Assembly: GCA_934654585.1 (NCBI GenBank)
Contig: CAKUGF010000010.1
Location: forward strand, 4,685-68,684
Length of the DNA: 64,000 nt
Reading direction: 5' to 3'
From: an uncultured Collinsella sp.
GTDB lineage: Bacteria > Actinomycetota > Coriobacteriia > Coriobacteriales > Coriobacteriaceae
Below the pieces are notes generated by a model. It was not told where the DNA came from. It worked only from the letters and a program-made list of their open reading frames with translations, and made no database searches. Both the position numbers and the translations under genes were made by a program. The first letter of the stretch is position 1, and each line of letters starts with the position of its first letter. Positions 8,349 through 15,962 of the stretch are shown piece by piece.

Positions 8349-9214
8349 TGAAGCTTTCGCATGAATCCAAGCTGCGTCTGGGCGTCGGCATCGGAGCGTT
8401 TGTGCTCATCATCGGGCTTGTATTTGGCATTTCGAGGACTTTGATTCATTTTGAGGGACCGTGGGATTTCGGCACCGCTACGCTCGATTGGCCTGGTCGG
8501 GATAGCGGCAACTATTCTGCTCAGCCTCAGAAGCTTTCGAGTGAGACCTTTGATGCTGACTCATTCCAGTCCCTTGATTTGGATGTGACATCGAGCACGG
8601 TCGAGATCAAGCACGTCTCCGGTGGGCCGGTGCGTGTCATCGAGAGTGGTCGCGTTGCGAAGGGGGCATCTGCTTCAGATGCGGCAACCCGGAACCTTGC
8701 AGAGGTCAAGGGCTCTACGCTTAAAATCAGCCAGTACGATTGCGACGACGAGCGCGCGATTAACCGTACGGTCACCATTGAGCTTCCGCGCGAAGTTGCC
8801 GAGAACATGGTCGGCATTACGGCAAGCGTTGAATCGGGCGACTTGACGTTTACGGGCAATGCATGCCGCGATCTGGATGTGACGCTTGGTTCGGGCGACG
8901 TTGAGTTTACCGGCGCCGTAACCGACACTCTGAGTGCCGAGGTTGGTTTGGGCGACGTGACGTTTGACCTGAATCAGGCCCCTGCGAAGTCGATGGACGT
9001 TACCGTGGGTTCGGGCGATGCGGAGATAACGGTTCCGAACTCTACGGGCTTTAAGGCGAGCCTCACCTTGGGTTGTGGCGACTTCGAGAGCGACTTCCTT
9101 CCGGATGGCTATGACGGTGAGATGGTTTCGAATCTTGAGTTCGATAACGGTGACAAATCCGCCGCGTATCGTTTTGAGGTCGGTGCGGGCGATATGTCGT
9201 TTGGCTCGGAGTAA
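8345..9214 (+). CDS. DUF4097 beta-strand-repeat membrane protein
   Basis: 289-aa protein with one N-terminal transmembrane segment (about residues 15-35), a linker and an extracytoplasmic domain built of short repeated beta strands. The repeat hallmark is a turn with SGD or GLGD/GCGD recurring about every 19-22 residues between residues 160 and 275. This is the DUF4097 (putative adhesin) family, of unknown function but usually encoded beside membrane-tethered regulators or DUF1700 proteins, suggesting envelope stress sensing. Two adjacent ATGs (8345, 8348) are possible starts, with GAGGGTGA upstream. It overlaps the XRE gene by 4 bp, and a strong terminator follows. Confidence 0.8.
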   Translation: MMKLSHESKLRLGVGIGAFVLIIGLVFGISRTLIHFEGPWDFGTATLDWPGRDSGNYSAQPQKLSSETFDADSFQSLDLDVTSSTVEIKHVSGGPVRVIESGRVAKGASASDAATRNLAEVKGSTLKISQYDCDDERAINRTVTIELPREVAENMVGITASVESGDLTFTGNACRDLDVTLGSGDVEFTGAVTDTLSAEVGLGDVTFDLNQAPAKSMDVTVGSGDAEITVPNSTGFKASLTLGCGDFESDFLPDGYDGEMVSNLEFDNGDKSAAYRFEVGAGDMSFGSE

Positions 9215-9265
9215 TGGGGCGGATGAAGGTCTAGAGGCAAAAGCGCAGACGCACTCTTTGATGGA

Positions 9266-9298
9266 GGCGCCGGAGCCGTGGTCGGCTCCGGCGCCTTT
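9266..9298 (+). terminator. Rho-independent terminator
   Basis: A perfect 12-bp GC-rich stem (9266-9277 with 9284-9295) has a 6-nt loop, followed by TTTGCCTTT. It ends the XRE/DUF4097 operon and isolates it from elp3. Confidence 0.85.
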
Positions 9299-9315
9299 GC
9301 CTTTACAATGGGGGC

Positions 9316-11220
9316 ATGGAACAGATTATCTTGAACATACTCGAGGCCCTGCGTCGCGGCGAGACCGTGGATGACAAGGCGCTCGTCAAACTGATACATG
9401 CCGAGGCGCGCCGCGAGGGTGCCGATAAGCGCGACCTGGCAAAGCGCCGCCTGCTGCCGTTTTACCAGCGGGTGAAGCGCGAGGAGCCGGCTCGTTGGGC
9501 TGGGTGGAATGTCGATGCCGAGCTGGAGCGTCAACTGCTGCAAGTGCTGCGCATGAAGCCGCGCCGCACGGCTTCGGGCGTGGCGACCATTACCGTCATC
9601 ACCAAGCCGTGGCCGTGCTCGGGCGATTGCCTGTTTTGCCCCAACGACCTGCGCATGCCCAAGAGCTATCTGCGCGCCGAGCCGGCGTGTGCCCGTGCGG
9701 AGCAAAACTGCTTCGACCCGTATCTGCAGGTGAGTGCCCGTTTGACGGCGCTTTCGCAGATGGGTCATGCGACCGATAAGATCGAGCTCATCGTGCTCGG
9801 TGGCACCTGGAGCGACTATCCGCAAGGGTATCAGGCATGGTTTATGTCGGAGCTTTTCCGTGCGCTCAATGACGATGCCGTCGCCGGCGTGGCGGCAAAC
9901 CCCATGCTGGCGCGTCCGGGCATCAGCCGTGCCGAGGCAGGGCGCCTGCTCGATGACGCTCCCGCCGATGCCCTGCCGCCGGTGGTGGCGGAACGTCGCG
10001 AACGCTATCGCGCTGCCGGTATTGCGACCGATGAGGCTGAGCTTGCGAGCGGCGTTGCCGACGAGCAGGGGCGTGTGGATGCTGCCGTGGGCGGCTACAA
10101 CCGTGCGGTGCGTCGGCTGTACGGCCCCGGCACGCCGTGGGGCGAGGTCGCCGAGTGGCAGACAGCCACGATGGAAGAGCTCGAACGTCAGCAGCGCATT
10201 AACGAGACGGCGAAGCATCGCGTGGTGGGGCTCGTTATCGAGACCCGCCCTGATGCGGTGACGCCGCAGGCGCTTACGCTCATTCGCCGCCTGGGCTGCA
10301 CCAAGATCCAGATGGGTATTCAGAGCCTCGACCAGCACCTGCTCGACATTAACGAGCGTCGCATTACGGTGGCTCAGATTGAGCGTGCGTTTTCGCTTGC
10401 AAGACTGTTTGGCTTTAAGATCCACGCGCATTTTATGCTCAACTTGCTGGGCGCTACGCCCGAGGGGGACAAACGCGACTACGAGCGCTTTATGACCGAG
10501 GGCGCCTTTATGCCCGACGAGGTCAAGGTCTACCCGTGCGCGCTCATTGAGGGCTCGCGTCTGGTGGGCTGCTACGAGCGTGGCGAGTGGCGTCCCTATA
10601 CCGAGGAAGAGCTGCTCGACGTGTTGGCCGACGACATTGTGGTGACACCGGCGTTTTGCCGTATCAGCCGTATGATTCGCGACTTTAGCTCGGACGACAT
10701 CATGGTGGGCAATAAGAAGCCTAACCTGCGTCAGCTCGTCGAGAATCGCTTGGCAGCCCGTGACGAGGGCGCAAAGGTGCGTGAGATTCGCTATCGCGAG
10801 ATCAGCACCGCGGGCGCCGATTTGGATGAACTCTCTCTTGATGAGGTTGCTTACGAGACGCCGGTGACGAGCGAGCGCTTTTTGCAGTGGGTGACGCTCG
10901 AGGGCAAGATCGCCGGCTTTTTGCGCCTGTCGCTGCCCGATCGCGCGTTTGTTGCCGCGCATACGAACGAGCTGCCGATGTTGCCGGACGAGGCGATGAT
11001 TCGCGAGGTGCACGTGTATGGTATGGCGGCGCGCGTGGGCGATCAGGGCCAGGCGGCTCAGCATCACGGTCTGGGGCGTTTGCTCGTGGAACGTGCGTGC
11101 CAGATTGCTCGGGACGCGGGCTATGCGCGCATCAACGTGATCAGCGCGATTGGCACACGCGAGTACTATCGCCATTTGGGTTTCTACGACCACGGACTCT
11201 ATCTGCAAAAGGAGCTCTAG
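9316..11220 (+). CDS. elp3: Elp3-family radical SAM/GNAT tRNA-uridine modification protein
   Basis: 634-aa protein with the Elp3 architecture: N-terminal helical region, radical SAM core and C-terminal GNAT acetyltransferase. The cluster cysteines are C101, C105 and C108 (CX3CX2C), followed by the family's PKSY...EP stretch. Later landmarks are ETRPDAV, KIQMGIQSLD and HAHFMLNLLGATP. The GNAT part shows HHGLGRLLVE and ends YRHLGFYDHG. Elp3 uses acetyl-CoA and SAM radical chemistry to put a carboxymethyl group on wobble uridine of certain tRNAs; bacterial homologues act without the other Elongator subunits. The next gene begins immediately after the stop. A Trm9-like methyltransferase lies about 2 kb upstream on the other strand. 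Confidence 0.9.
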   Translation: MEQIILNILEALRRGETVDDKALVKLIHAEARREGADKRDLAKRRLLPFYQRVKREEPARWAGWNVDAELERQLLQVLRMKPRRTASGVATITVITKPWPCSGDCLFCPNDLRMPKSYLRAEPACARAEQNCFDPYLQVSARLTALSQMGHATDKIELIVLGGTWSDYPQGYQAWFMSELFRALNDDAVAGVAANPMLARPGISRAEAGRLLDDAPADALPPVVAERRERYRAAGIATDEAELASGVADEQGRVDAAVGGYNRAVRRLYGPGTPWGEVAEWQTATMEELERQQRINETAKHRVVGLVIETRPDAVTPQALTLIRRLGCTKIQMGIQSLDQHLLDINERRITVAQIERAFSLARLFGFKIHAHFMLNLLGATPEGDKRDYERFMTEGAFMPDEVKVYPCALIEGSRLVGCYERGEWRPYTEEELLDVLADDIVVTPAFCRISRMIRDFSSDDIMVGNKKPNLRQLVENRLAARDEGAKVREIRYREISTAGADLDELSLDEVAYETPVTSERFLQWVTLEGKIAGFLRLSLPDRAFVAAHTNELPMLPDEAMIREVHVYGMAARVGDQGQAAQHHGLGRLLVERACQIARDAGYARINVISAIGTREYYRHLGFYDHGLYLQKEL

Positions 11221-12096
11221 ATGAACAAGCCGAGTGTTTCTGCTGGCGTCGTTGCCAGCGTTGCTCTGGGAGCCGCGGCGCTTGGTGCGGCCGCCGTCGC
11301 TGTTCGTGCTGCCTGTCTGCAGGTTGCGCGAACTCGCAATGGATTGGCGCGTGTGAAACGCGTGCACGATGAGAGCGGCGATGAGATTCGCGTGCTGGTG
11401 CAAGGCGGCGTCTACCAAAGCGCGAGTTACGTTGGCGAGCGTTGGGCGGAACCCGTCTTTGCGTACTATCGTGCGTTTGACGACGTGTTTGAGGCCGAGG
11501 GCGCAATGCGTGACGCTTGTGGTCACGGTATCGACCGCATGCTTATGCTGGGGGGCGGCGGGTTTGCCTATCCTAAGTTCGCTCTGATGTCGCACGAGGG
11601 CTTGCGCATGGACGTCATCGAGTATGACGGAGAGATTACGCGCCTGGCGCGCCGCTGGTTCTACTTAGACGAGCTGGAGCGTACGGTGGGTGATCGCCTG
11701 CGGGTGATCACCGCCGAGGCTCGCTCGTATCTGGGTGTGACGAGCGTGGGCCATCGTCGCTACGACGTGGTCGTGAGCGATTGCTTTGGCGGCGCCGAGC
11801 CCGTACGCGAGCTGGCGACCGTTGAGGCGTTGCGCTTGGTGCGAGGTAGCCTGAACGCTGGGGGCATCTATGTTGCCAATATCGTGAGCGCGAACAAGGG
11901 GAGCGACGTGACGTTCCTGCGCGACTGCGCTGCCGCGGCGCTTGAGGTGTTCGCCCATGCCTGGGTGGTCCCGTGTGGCGATGCGGAGTTCGGCGGCGAG
12001 GAAAACTACCTGCTCATCGCCAGCGACGGTGGCTATGCCTTCACCGAAGCCGTGCTCTTCGACACCGACTTCCTCGGCACCCCGCTCCATGACTAG
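11221..12096 (+). CDS. Spermidine-synthase-like protein, membrane-anchored
   Basis: 291-aa protein with an Ala/Val-rich N-terminal hydrophobic segment (about residues 8-32) and a methyltransferase-fold domain of the spermidine synthase family. The nucleotide-binding stretch is LMLGGGGFAYPK, followed by the acidic strand VIEYDGEITRLARRWF. A second acidic strand, DVVVSDCFGG, stands where polyamine synthases have their catalytic Asp region. It starts on the base after the elp3 stop, so the two are co-transcribed. Many such anchored homologues are annotated as fused MFS/spermidine-synthase relatives with unproven activity; aminopropyl transfer is not assured. The 3' end overlaps the convergent helicase gene by 4 bp. 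Confidence 0.7.
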   Translation: MNKPSVSAGVVASVALGAAALGAAAVAVRAACLQVARTRNGLARVKRVHDESGDEIRVLVQGGVYQSASYVGERWAEPVFAYYRAFDDVFEAEGAMRDACGHGIDRMLMLGGGGFAYPKFALMSHEGLRMDVIEYDGEITRLARRWFYLDELERTVGDRLRVITAEARSYLGVTSVGHRRYDVVVSDCFGGAEPVRELATVEALRLVRGSLNAGGIYVANIVSANKGSDVTFLRDCAAAALEVFAHAWVVPCGDAEFGGEENYLLIASDGGYAFTEAVLFDTDFLGTPLHD

Positions 12097-14540
12097 CGTA
12101 TTTCCTGCGACCAGCTGCGGACACGCTGCTTCATGCCCTCTATGTCGAGCACGCCTTCGGCAAAGCCCTTGCGCACGAGCTCTTCGGGAACAAACTCGTC
12201 GTAGCGGTCAAAGTAAGGCACCTCGCCAGGATAGACGAGTTCGATGGGATCGAAGTCTTTCTCGGCCTCGGCGGCGAGCACCTCAAAGAACGTCTCCTCG
12301 TCGGCCTTCATCTTAAACTGCATAAAGTACGGGCGTGACGGGTCGAGTCCGCGAAGGCCCAGCTCCGCGGCACACTTGATCTTAAGCATGCGCTCGAGTG
12401 CCAAAAAGGCATAGCTGCCCAGCCAGGGGAAGAGCACCCAGGTGTCGCCGCCCAGGTTAATGAGCGGTTTAGTTCCCGCACCCGAAATCTCGGCCGTATG
12501 GCGAGCCTGCGCCAGACGGGCCCGTGCATTACCCATAAGGTACGGATATGCCGCGTGCTCGTTGAGCGTCTTGCGCATGCGTTCGAGTACGTGTGTATTG
12601 ATGTCACCGGGGCAGTCGCCAAAGTAAGCCGGCACACGGCCCTTGACCTGCGTGGCAAAGACGGTATGACGCTTCCAGTCCACTTCCTCGACAATCCAGC
12701 AGTGTCCGGCGATAGCGATGCGCTCACCTGGCGGTGGGGGATTGACGATCGTGCCCAGCTCGGCCGACTCGCTGCGAACGGTGAACTCCTCGTTTTCCTG
12801 GAACACGGCGTAGAACTTAAAGTTGTTGATGATGCGCTCGCCCGCGAGGCCCACGATGAGCCCGCCGCCCTCGGTGACCTGGATATGGTCGATCTTAATG
12901 AGGTGGCGCAACAGTACACGATAGTCATCGGCCGAGACGCGATGGAAATAGCTGAGCGTGAGCACGCGCTGGGCAAGTTCAGCCGGCGTGAGCTCGCCAG
13001 TGCTGGCGAGGGTCGACATGGTCTGGTGATAGAGCAAACTGTAGGGGAGTCGATCGAGTTCGGGCGGCTCGACCCACTTTTCCTCGCGATAGAGTTGTAC
13101 GAGTGCGATGCCCTGCAGGAGTTTCCAAGGAATGGTCTCGGGCATCATCGTGCGCGGTTCGGGCTCTTCCTCGCGCATGACAAACCACATCTCGGGTGGA
13201 AGGTCGCGACGGCCCGTGCGCCCCATGCGTTGCAAAAAGGAGCTGACGGTAAATGGCGCGTCAATCTGGAACGCGCGCTCCAGACGGCCGATATCGATAC
13301 CGAGCTCCAGCGTAGAGGTGGTGACGGTCGTCTGCGCCTGTTCCTCATCGCGCATGAGTTCCTCGGCCGTCTCGCGCAGCGATGCCGAAAGGTTGCCGTG
13401 ATGGATCAGGAAGCGGTCGGGCTCGTGTCGACTTTCGCAGTAGCTGCGCAGCATGGAACACACGGCCTCTGCCTCCTCGCGAGAGTTGGCAAAGACCAGG
13501 CACTTGCGGCCGCGCGTATGCTCAAAGATATAGCCCATACCGGGGTCGGCGTTGTTGGGTGCGGTATCGGTGGGGCTGAGAAGGGCCTGCTCGGTCGCTT
13601 GCGGGATGTCGACTTCGCCCTCGGGAGCTGAGGAAGTGCGACGGTCTTTGGGAGCGCCCTCGCCCCGTGCCTGCTCGCGACGTTGACGGCGCTCCTCCTG
13701 TGTGAGTTGTCCGCTGTGGCGCATGTCTTGGGCGCCGGCGGGCAGTGCCGCGGGTGCCGCCGCTTCAATGCGCTCGCATGCGAGCACCTCGGCTTCCTGC
13801 GGGCCCGTGCTCATAAATCCTCGCTGCTGTGCCTGGGGGCCCGAGTTGTAGAAGTGCTCCATGGAGATGCGCCACACGCGGCGCGGTTCCTCAAAGCGGG
13901 GGATGACGCAGTCGCGCCCCGTTCCCTGTGAGAGAAAAGCGCCCGTGCGCTCGGGGTCCCCGATGGTGGCCGAAAGGCCGATGCGCCGGGGCTGCACGCC
14001 CGCCATGCGCGAAAGGCGCTCGATAAGGCAGAGCGTCTGACCGCCACGGTCACCGCGCATGAGCGAGTGGACCTCGTCAATGACCACATAGCGCAGGTCG
14101 CAGAACATGCGCGGGATTGCCATGTGCTTATGGATCAGGAGCGCCTCGAGTGATTCGGGCGTAATCTGCAAGATGCCGCTCGGCTTTTTGATGAGTTTGG
14201 CCTTATGCGACTGTGAGACATCGCCGTGCCAGTGCCAGACAGGGATATCGGCCTCTTCGCACAGATCGTTGAGGCGTACAAACTGATCGTTGATGAGCGC
14301 TTTGAGAGGGCCAATGTAGAGGGCGCCCACGCTCGCGGGCGGGTTCTCCCAAAACTCGGTCAGGATGGGAAAGAAGGCCGCCTCGGTTTTGCCGGATGCC
14401 GTGGACGCTGTCAGGAGCACATTGTCTTGCGTGTTAAAGATTGCATCTGCTGCCGCAACCTGGATAGAGCGCAGGCTCTCCCAATCGTGGGAGTAGATGA
14501 AGTCTTGGATAAACGGAGCATATCGGTCAAAAGCGTTCAC
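12093..14540 (-). CDS. Lhr/BrxHI-like DEAD/DEAH helicase
   Basis: 815-aa superfamily 2 helicase and last gene of a three-gene operon. Motifs in order: Walker A TASTASGKTEAA, DExH box VIDEVHSL, LSATIGD, then after a low-complexity insert of about 120 residues rich in Arg, Glu, Ala and Gln, LVFANSREEAE, HHGNLSASLRE and QRMGRTGRR. The order resembles Lhr-type helicases, and pairing with a DUF2791 ATPase recalls BrxHI/BrxD of BREX loci. Start chosen at GTG 14540, which has GAGGAGG 5 nt upstream; an in-frame ATG at 14603 has no ribosome site. Activity is expected on DNA or RNA:DNA duplexes (inference from family). The 3' end overlaps the spermidine-synthase-like gene by 4 bp. Confidence 0.85.
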   Translation of the reverse strand: MNAFDRYAPFIQDFIYSHDWESLRSIQVAAADAIFNTQDNVLLTASTASGKTEAAFFPILTEFWENPPASVGALYIGPLKALINDQFVRLNDLCEEADIPVWHWHGDVSQSHKAKLIKKPSGILQITPESLEALLIHKHMAIPRMFCDLRYVVIDEVHSLMRGDRGGQTLCLIERLSRMAGVQPRRIGLSATIGDPERTGAFLSQGTGRDCVIPRFEEPRRVWRISMEHFYNSGPQAQQRGFMSTGPQEAEVLACERIEAAAPAALPAGAQDMRHSGQLTQEERRQRREQARGEGAPKDRRTSSAPEGEVDIPQATEQALLSPTDTAPNNADPGMGYIFEHTRGRKCLVFANSREEAEAVCSMLRSYCESRHEPDRFLIHHGNLSASLRETAEELMRDEEQAQTTVTTSTLELGIDIGRLERAFQIDAPFTVSSFLQRMGRTGRRDLPPEMWFVMREEEPEPRTMMPETIPWKLLQGIALVQLYREEKWVEPPELDRLPYSLLYHQTMSTLASTGELTPAELAQRVLTLSYFHRVSADDYRVLLRHLIKIDHIQVTEGGGLIVGLAGERIINNFKFYAVFQENEEFTVRSESAELGTIVNPPPPGERIAIAGHCWIVEEVDWKRHTVFATQVKGRVPAYFGDCPGDINTHVLERMRKTLNEHAAYPYLMGNARARLAQARHTAEISGAGTKPLINLGGDTWVLFPWLGSYAFLALERMLKIKCAAELGLRGLDPSRPYFMQFKMKADEETFFEVLAAEAEKDFDPIELVYPGEVPYFDRYDEFVPEELVRKGFAEGVLDIEGMKQRVRSWSQEIR

Positions 14541-14621
14541 GGGGCCTCCTCTCAACAACGGGCTGATCAACGTAGCGGGCAACGGCGCGATATCTTGCAA
14601 CATCGGCGTTTGCCCAGATAA

Positions 14622-14659
14622 AACCTGCCAAAATAAACCTGTCCCTTTTTTGGCAGGTT
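14622..14659 (-). repeat. Hairpin with GGGACAGG loop in the ATPase-helicase gap
   Basis: A perfect 12-bp inverted repeat (14622-14633 with 14648-14659) begins at the stop codon of the DUF2791 ATPase gene. Read on the minus strand its loop is AAGGGACAGGTTTA, and TTTTAT follows the second arm. It could attenuate transcription into the helicase gene. The loop shares GGGACAGG with the hairpin at 571. Confidence 0.65.
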
Positions 14660-15962
14660 AGATGGTGAATTCGGCGAAGTTGCGGTCACCGTCTGCGGTA
14701 CCGGTTCCGTCTGTTGCGGCTGCCGGCGCCAGCGCGTCGCCACCGACGCTTTGCAGCAACTCGGCCACGTTGGCGTCGGGGTTCTGACACAGGATGTCGA
14801 GTAGCTCAATAAAATCGCGGATGACCTCACGGGGCGTCAGATGTGTATCGGCTCCCACGCGGCCAAACTCAATCTTGAGGAAGTCCACCAGGTCGTTCTC
14901 GGTTAGCGTGGGCGTCCAGCCAAAGTAGCCGGCGTGAATCTGCATGAGCTTTTCGATCAGCACCAGCAACTCTTCGTAGGTGAGCGGCTGCAGGCGAATG
15001 ATGGGCGCGAGCATGTCTTTGAGGTCCTCACGTGCAAAGCGGCCCTGGGCGAGTCGGCTACGCAGGGCCTCGTAGGAAAACACGCCGCGACGGCGGTCTT
15101 CGATGGAGGTCGGCGTGCCGCCCATGATCATACCCAGATATTGCGCCTTGCCCTGCAGCGTGTCGTTGTACATGGTCAGGATCTTCTCGTAGTTGTACTG
15201 GCGCGTGATGGCGTTGGGAATCTTGTACAGGTTTACGAGCTCGTCGATGAGCACCAGCATGCCCTTGTAGCCGCTGCAGACCAAAAAGCGTGCGATGAGC
15301 TTGACGTAGTCGTACCAGTCGTCGTCGCTGATGATGGTTGAGGAGCCCAGTTCGGCGCGCGCTTCACTCTTGGTGCGGTATTCGCCTCGGATCCATTTGG
15401 TCACACGGCTCATAGCCTCTTCATCGCCCTCGGAAACGGCCGTGCGGTAGCGGCGGAGCATGCGGGAGAAATCAAAGCCGTGAACCATTTCCTCGAGCGG
15501 GGCGAGTTGGGCATTGACGGCCGACTCATCGGCATCGGCGCACGAGGCGACCCAGCGATCCAGAATTAGGTTGAGTGCACCGCCCTCGGGACGTGTTTTG
15601 GTCGATATGTTGCGGATGAGCTCTCGATAGGTGGCCAGACCCTGGCCCTGTCCGCCCTGCAGGCGGCGCTCGGGGGAAAGGTCGGCATCGGCGACCACAA
15701 AGCCCTCGCCCATGGCATGCGTTCGGATGGTCTGGAGCAAAAAGCTCTTGCCGGCGCCGTAGCGACCGACCAGGAAGCGGAAGCTCGCGCCGCCGTCGGC
15801 GATGAGGCTCAGGTCGGTGAGCAGGGCGCGGATCTCGACCTCGCGTCCCACGGTGATGTAGGGAAGGCCGATGCGCGGGACCACGCCGCCCTTGAGCGAG
15901 TTGAGAATGACGGCGGCGACGCGCTTGGGCACGCGGGGCGCTGCGGATGCGGTATCACTCAT
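14658..15962 (-). CDS. BrxD-like P-loop ATPase (DUF2791)
   Basis: 434-aa ATP-binding protein. Walker A is GRYGAGKSFLLQ (about residues 67-78) and Walker B is VLIDELVNLYK (about 237-247). The DUF2791 family includes BrxD of type 2 BREX systems, where it accompanies a Lhr-like helicase. Other recognisable points are the N-terminal GREVE segment before the P-loop and MGGTP after Walker B. The C-terminal 40 residues are Ala/Thr/Gly-rich and probably disordered. It overlaps the 3' end of the TerB gene by 8 bp and is followed by a hairpin and then the helicase gene. This family is thought to load or control a partner helicase or nuclease on DNA (inference). Confidence 0.82.
   Translation of the reverse strand: MSDTASAAPRVPKRVAAVILNSLKGGVVPRIGLPYITVGREVEIRALLTDLSLIADGGASFRFLVGRYGAGKSFLLQTIRTHAMGEGFVVADADLSPERRLQGGQGQGLATYRELIRNISTKTRPEGGALNLILDRWVASCADADESAVNAQLAPLEEMVHGFDFSRMLRRYRTAVSEGDEEAMSRVTKWIRGEYRTKSEARAELGSSTIISDDDWYDYVKLIARFLVCSGYKGMLVLIDELVNLYKIPNAITRQYNYEKILTMYNDTLQGKAQYLGMIMGGTPTSIEDRRRGVFSYEALRSRLAQGRFAREDLKDMLAPIIRLQPLTYEELLVLIEKLMQIHAGYFGWTPTLTENDLVDFLKIEFGRVGADTHLTPREVIRDFIELLDILCQNPDANVAELLQSVGGDALAPAAATDGTGTADGDRNFAEFTI

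Noticed and set aside
9109..11595. An 828-codon frame on the minus strand opposite elp3
   Set aside because: It has Arg/His/Leu-rich composition without motifs, covers an unmistakable Elp3 and has no ribosome site.
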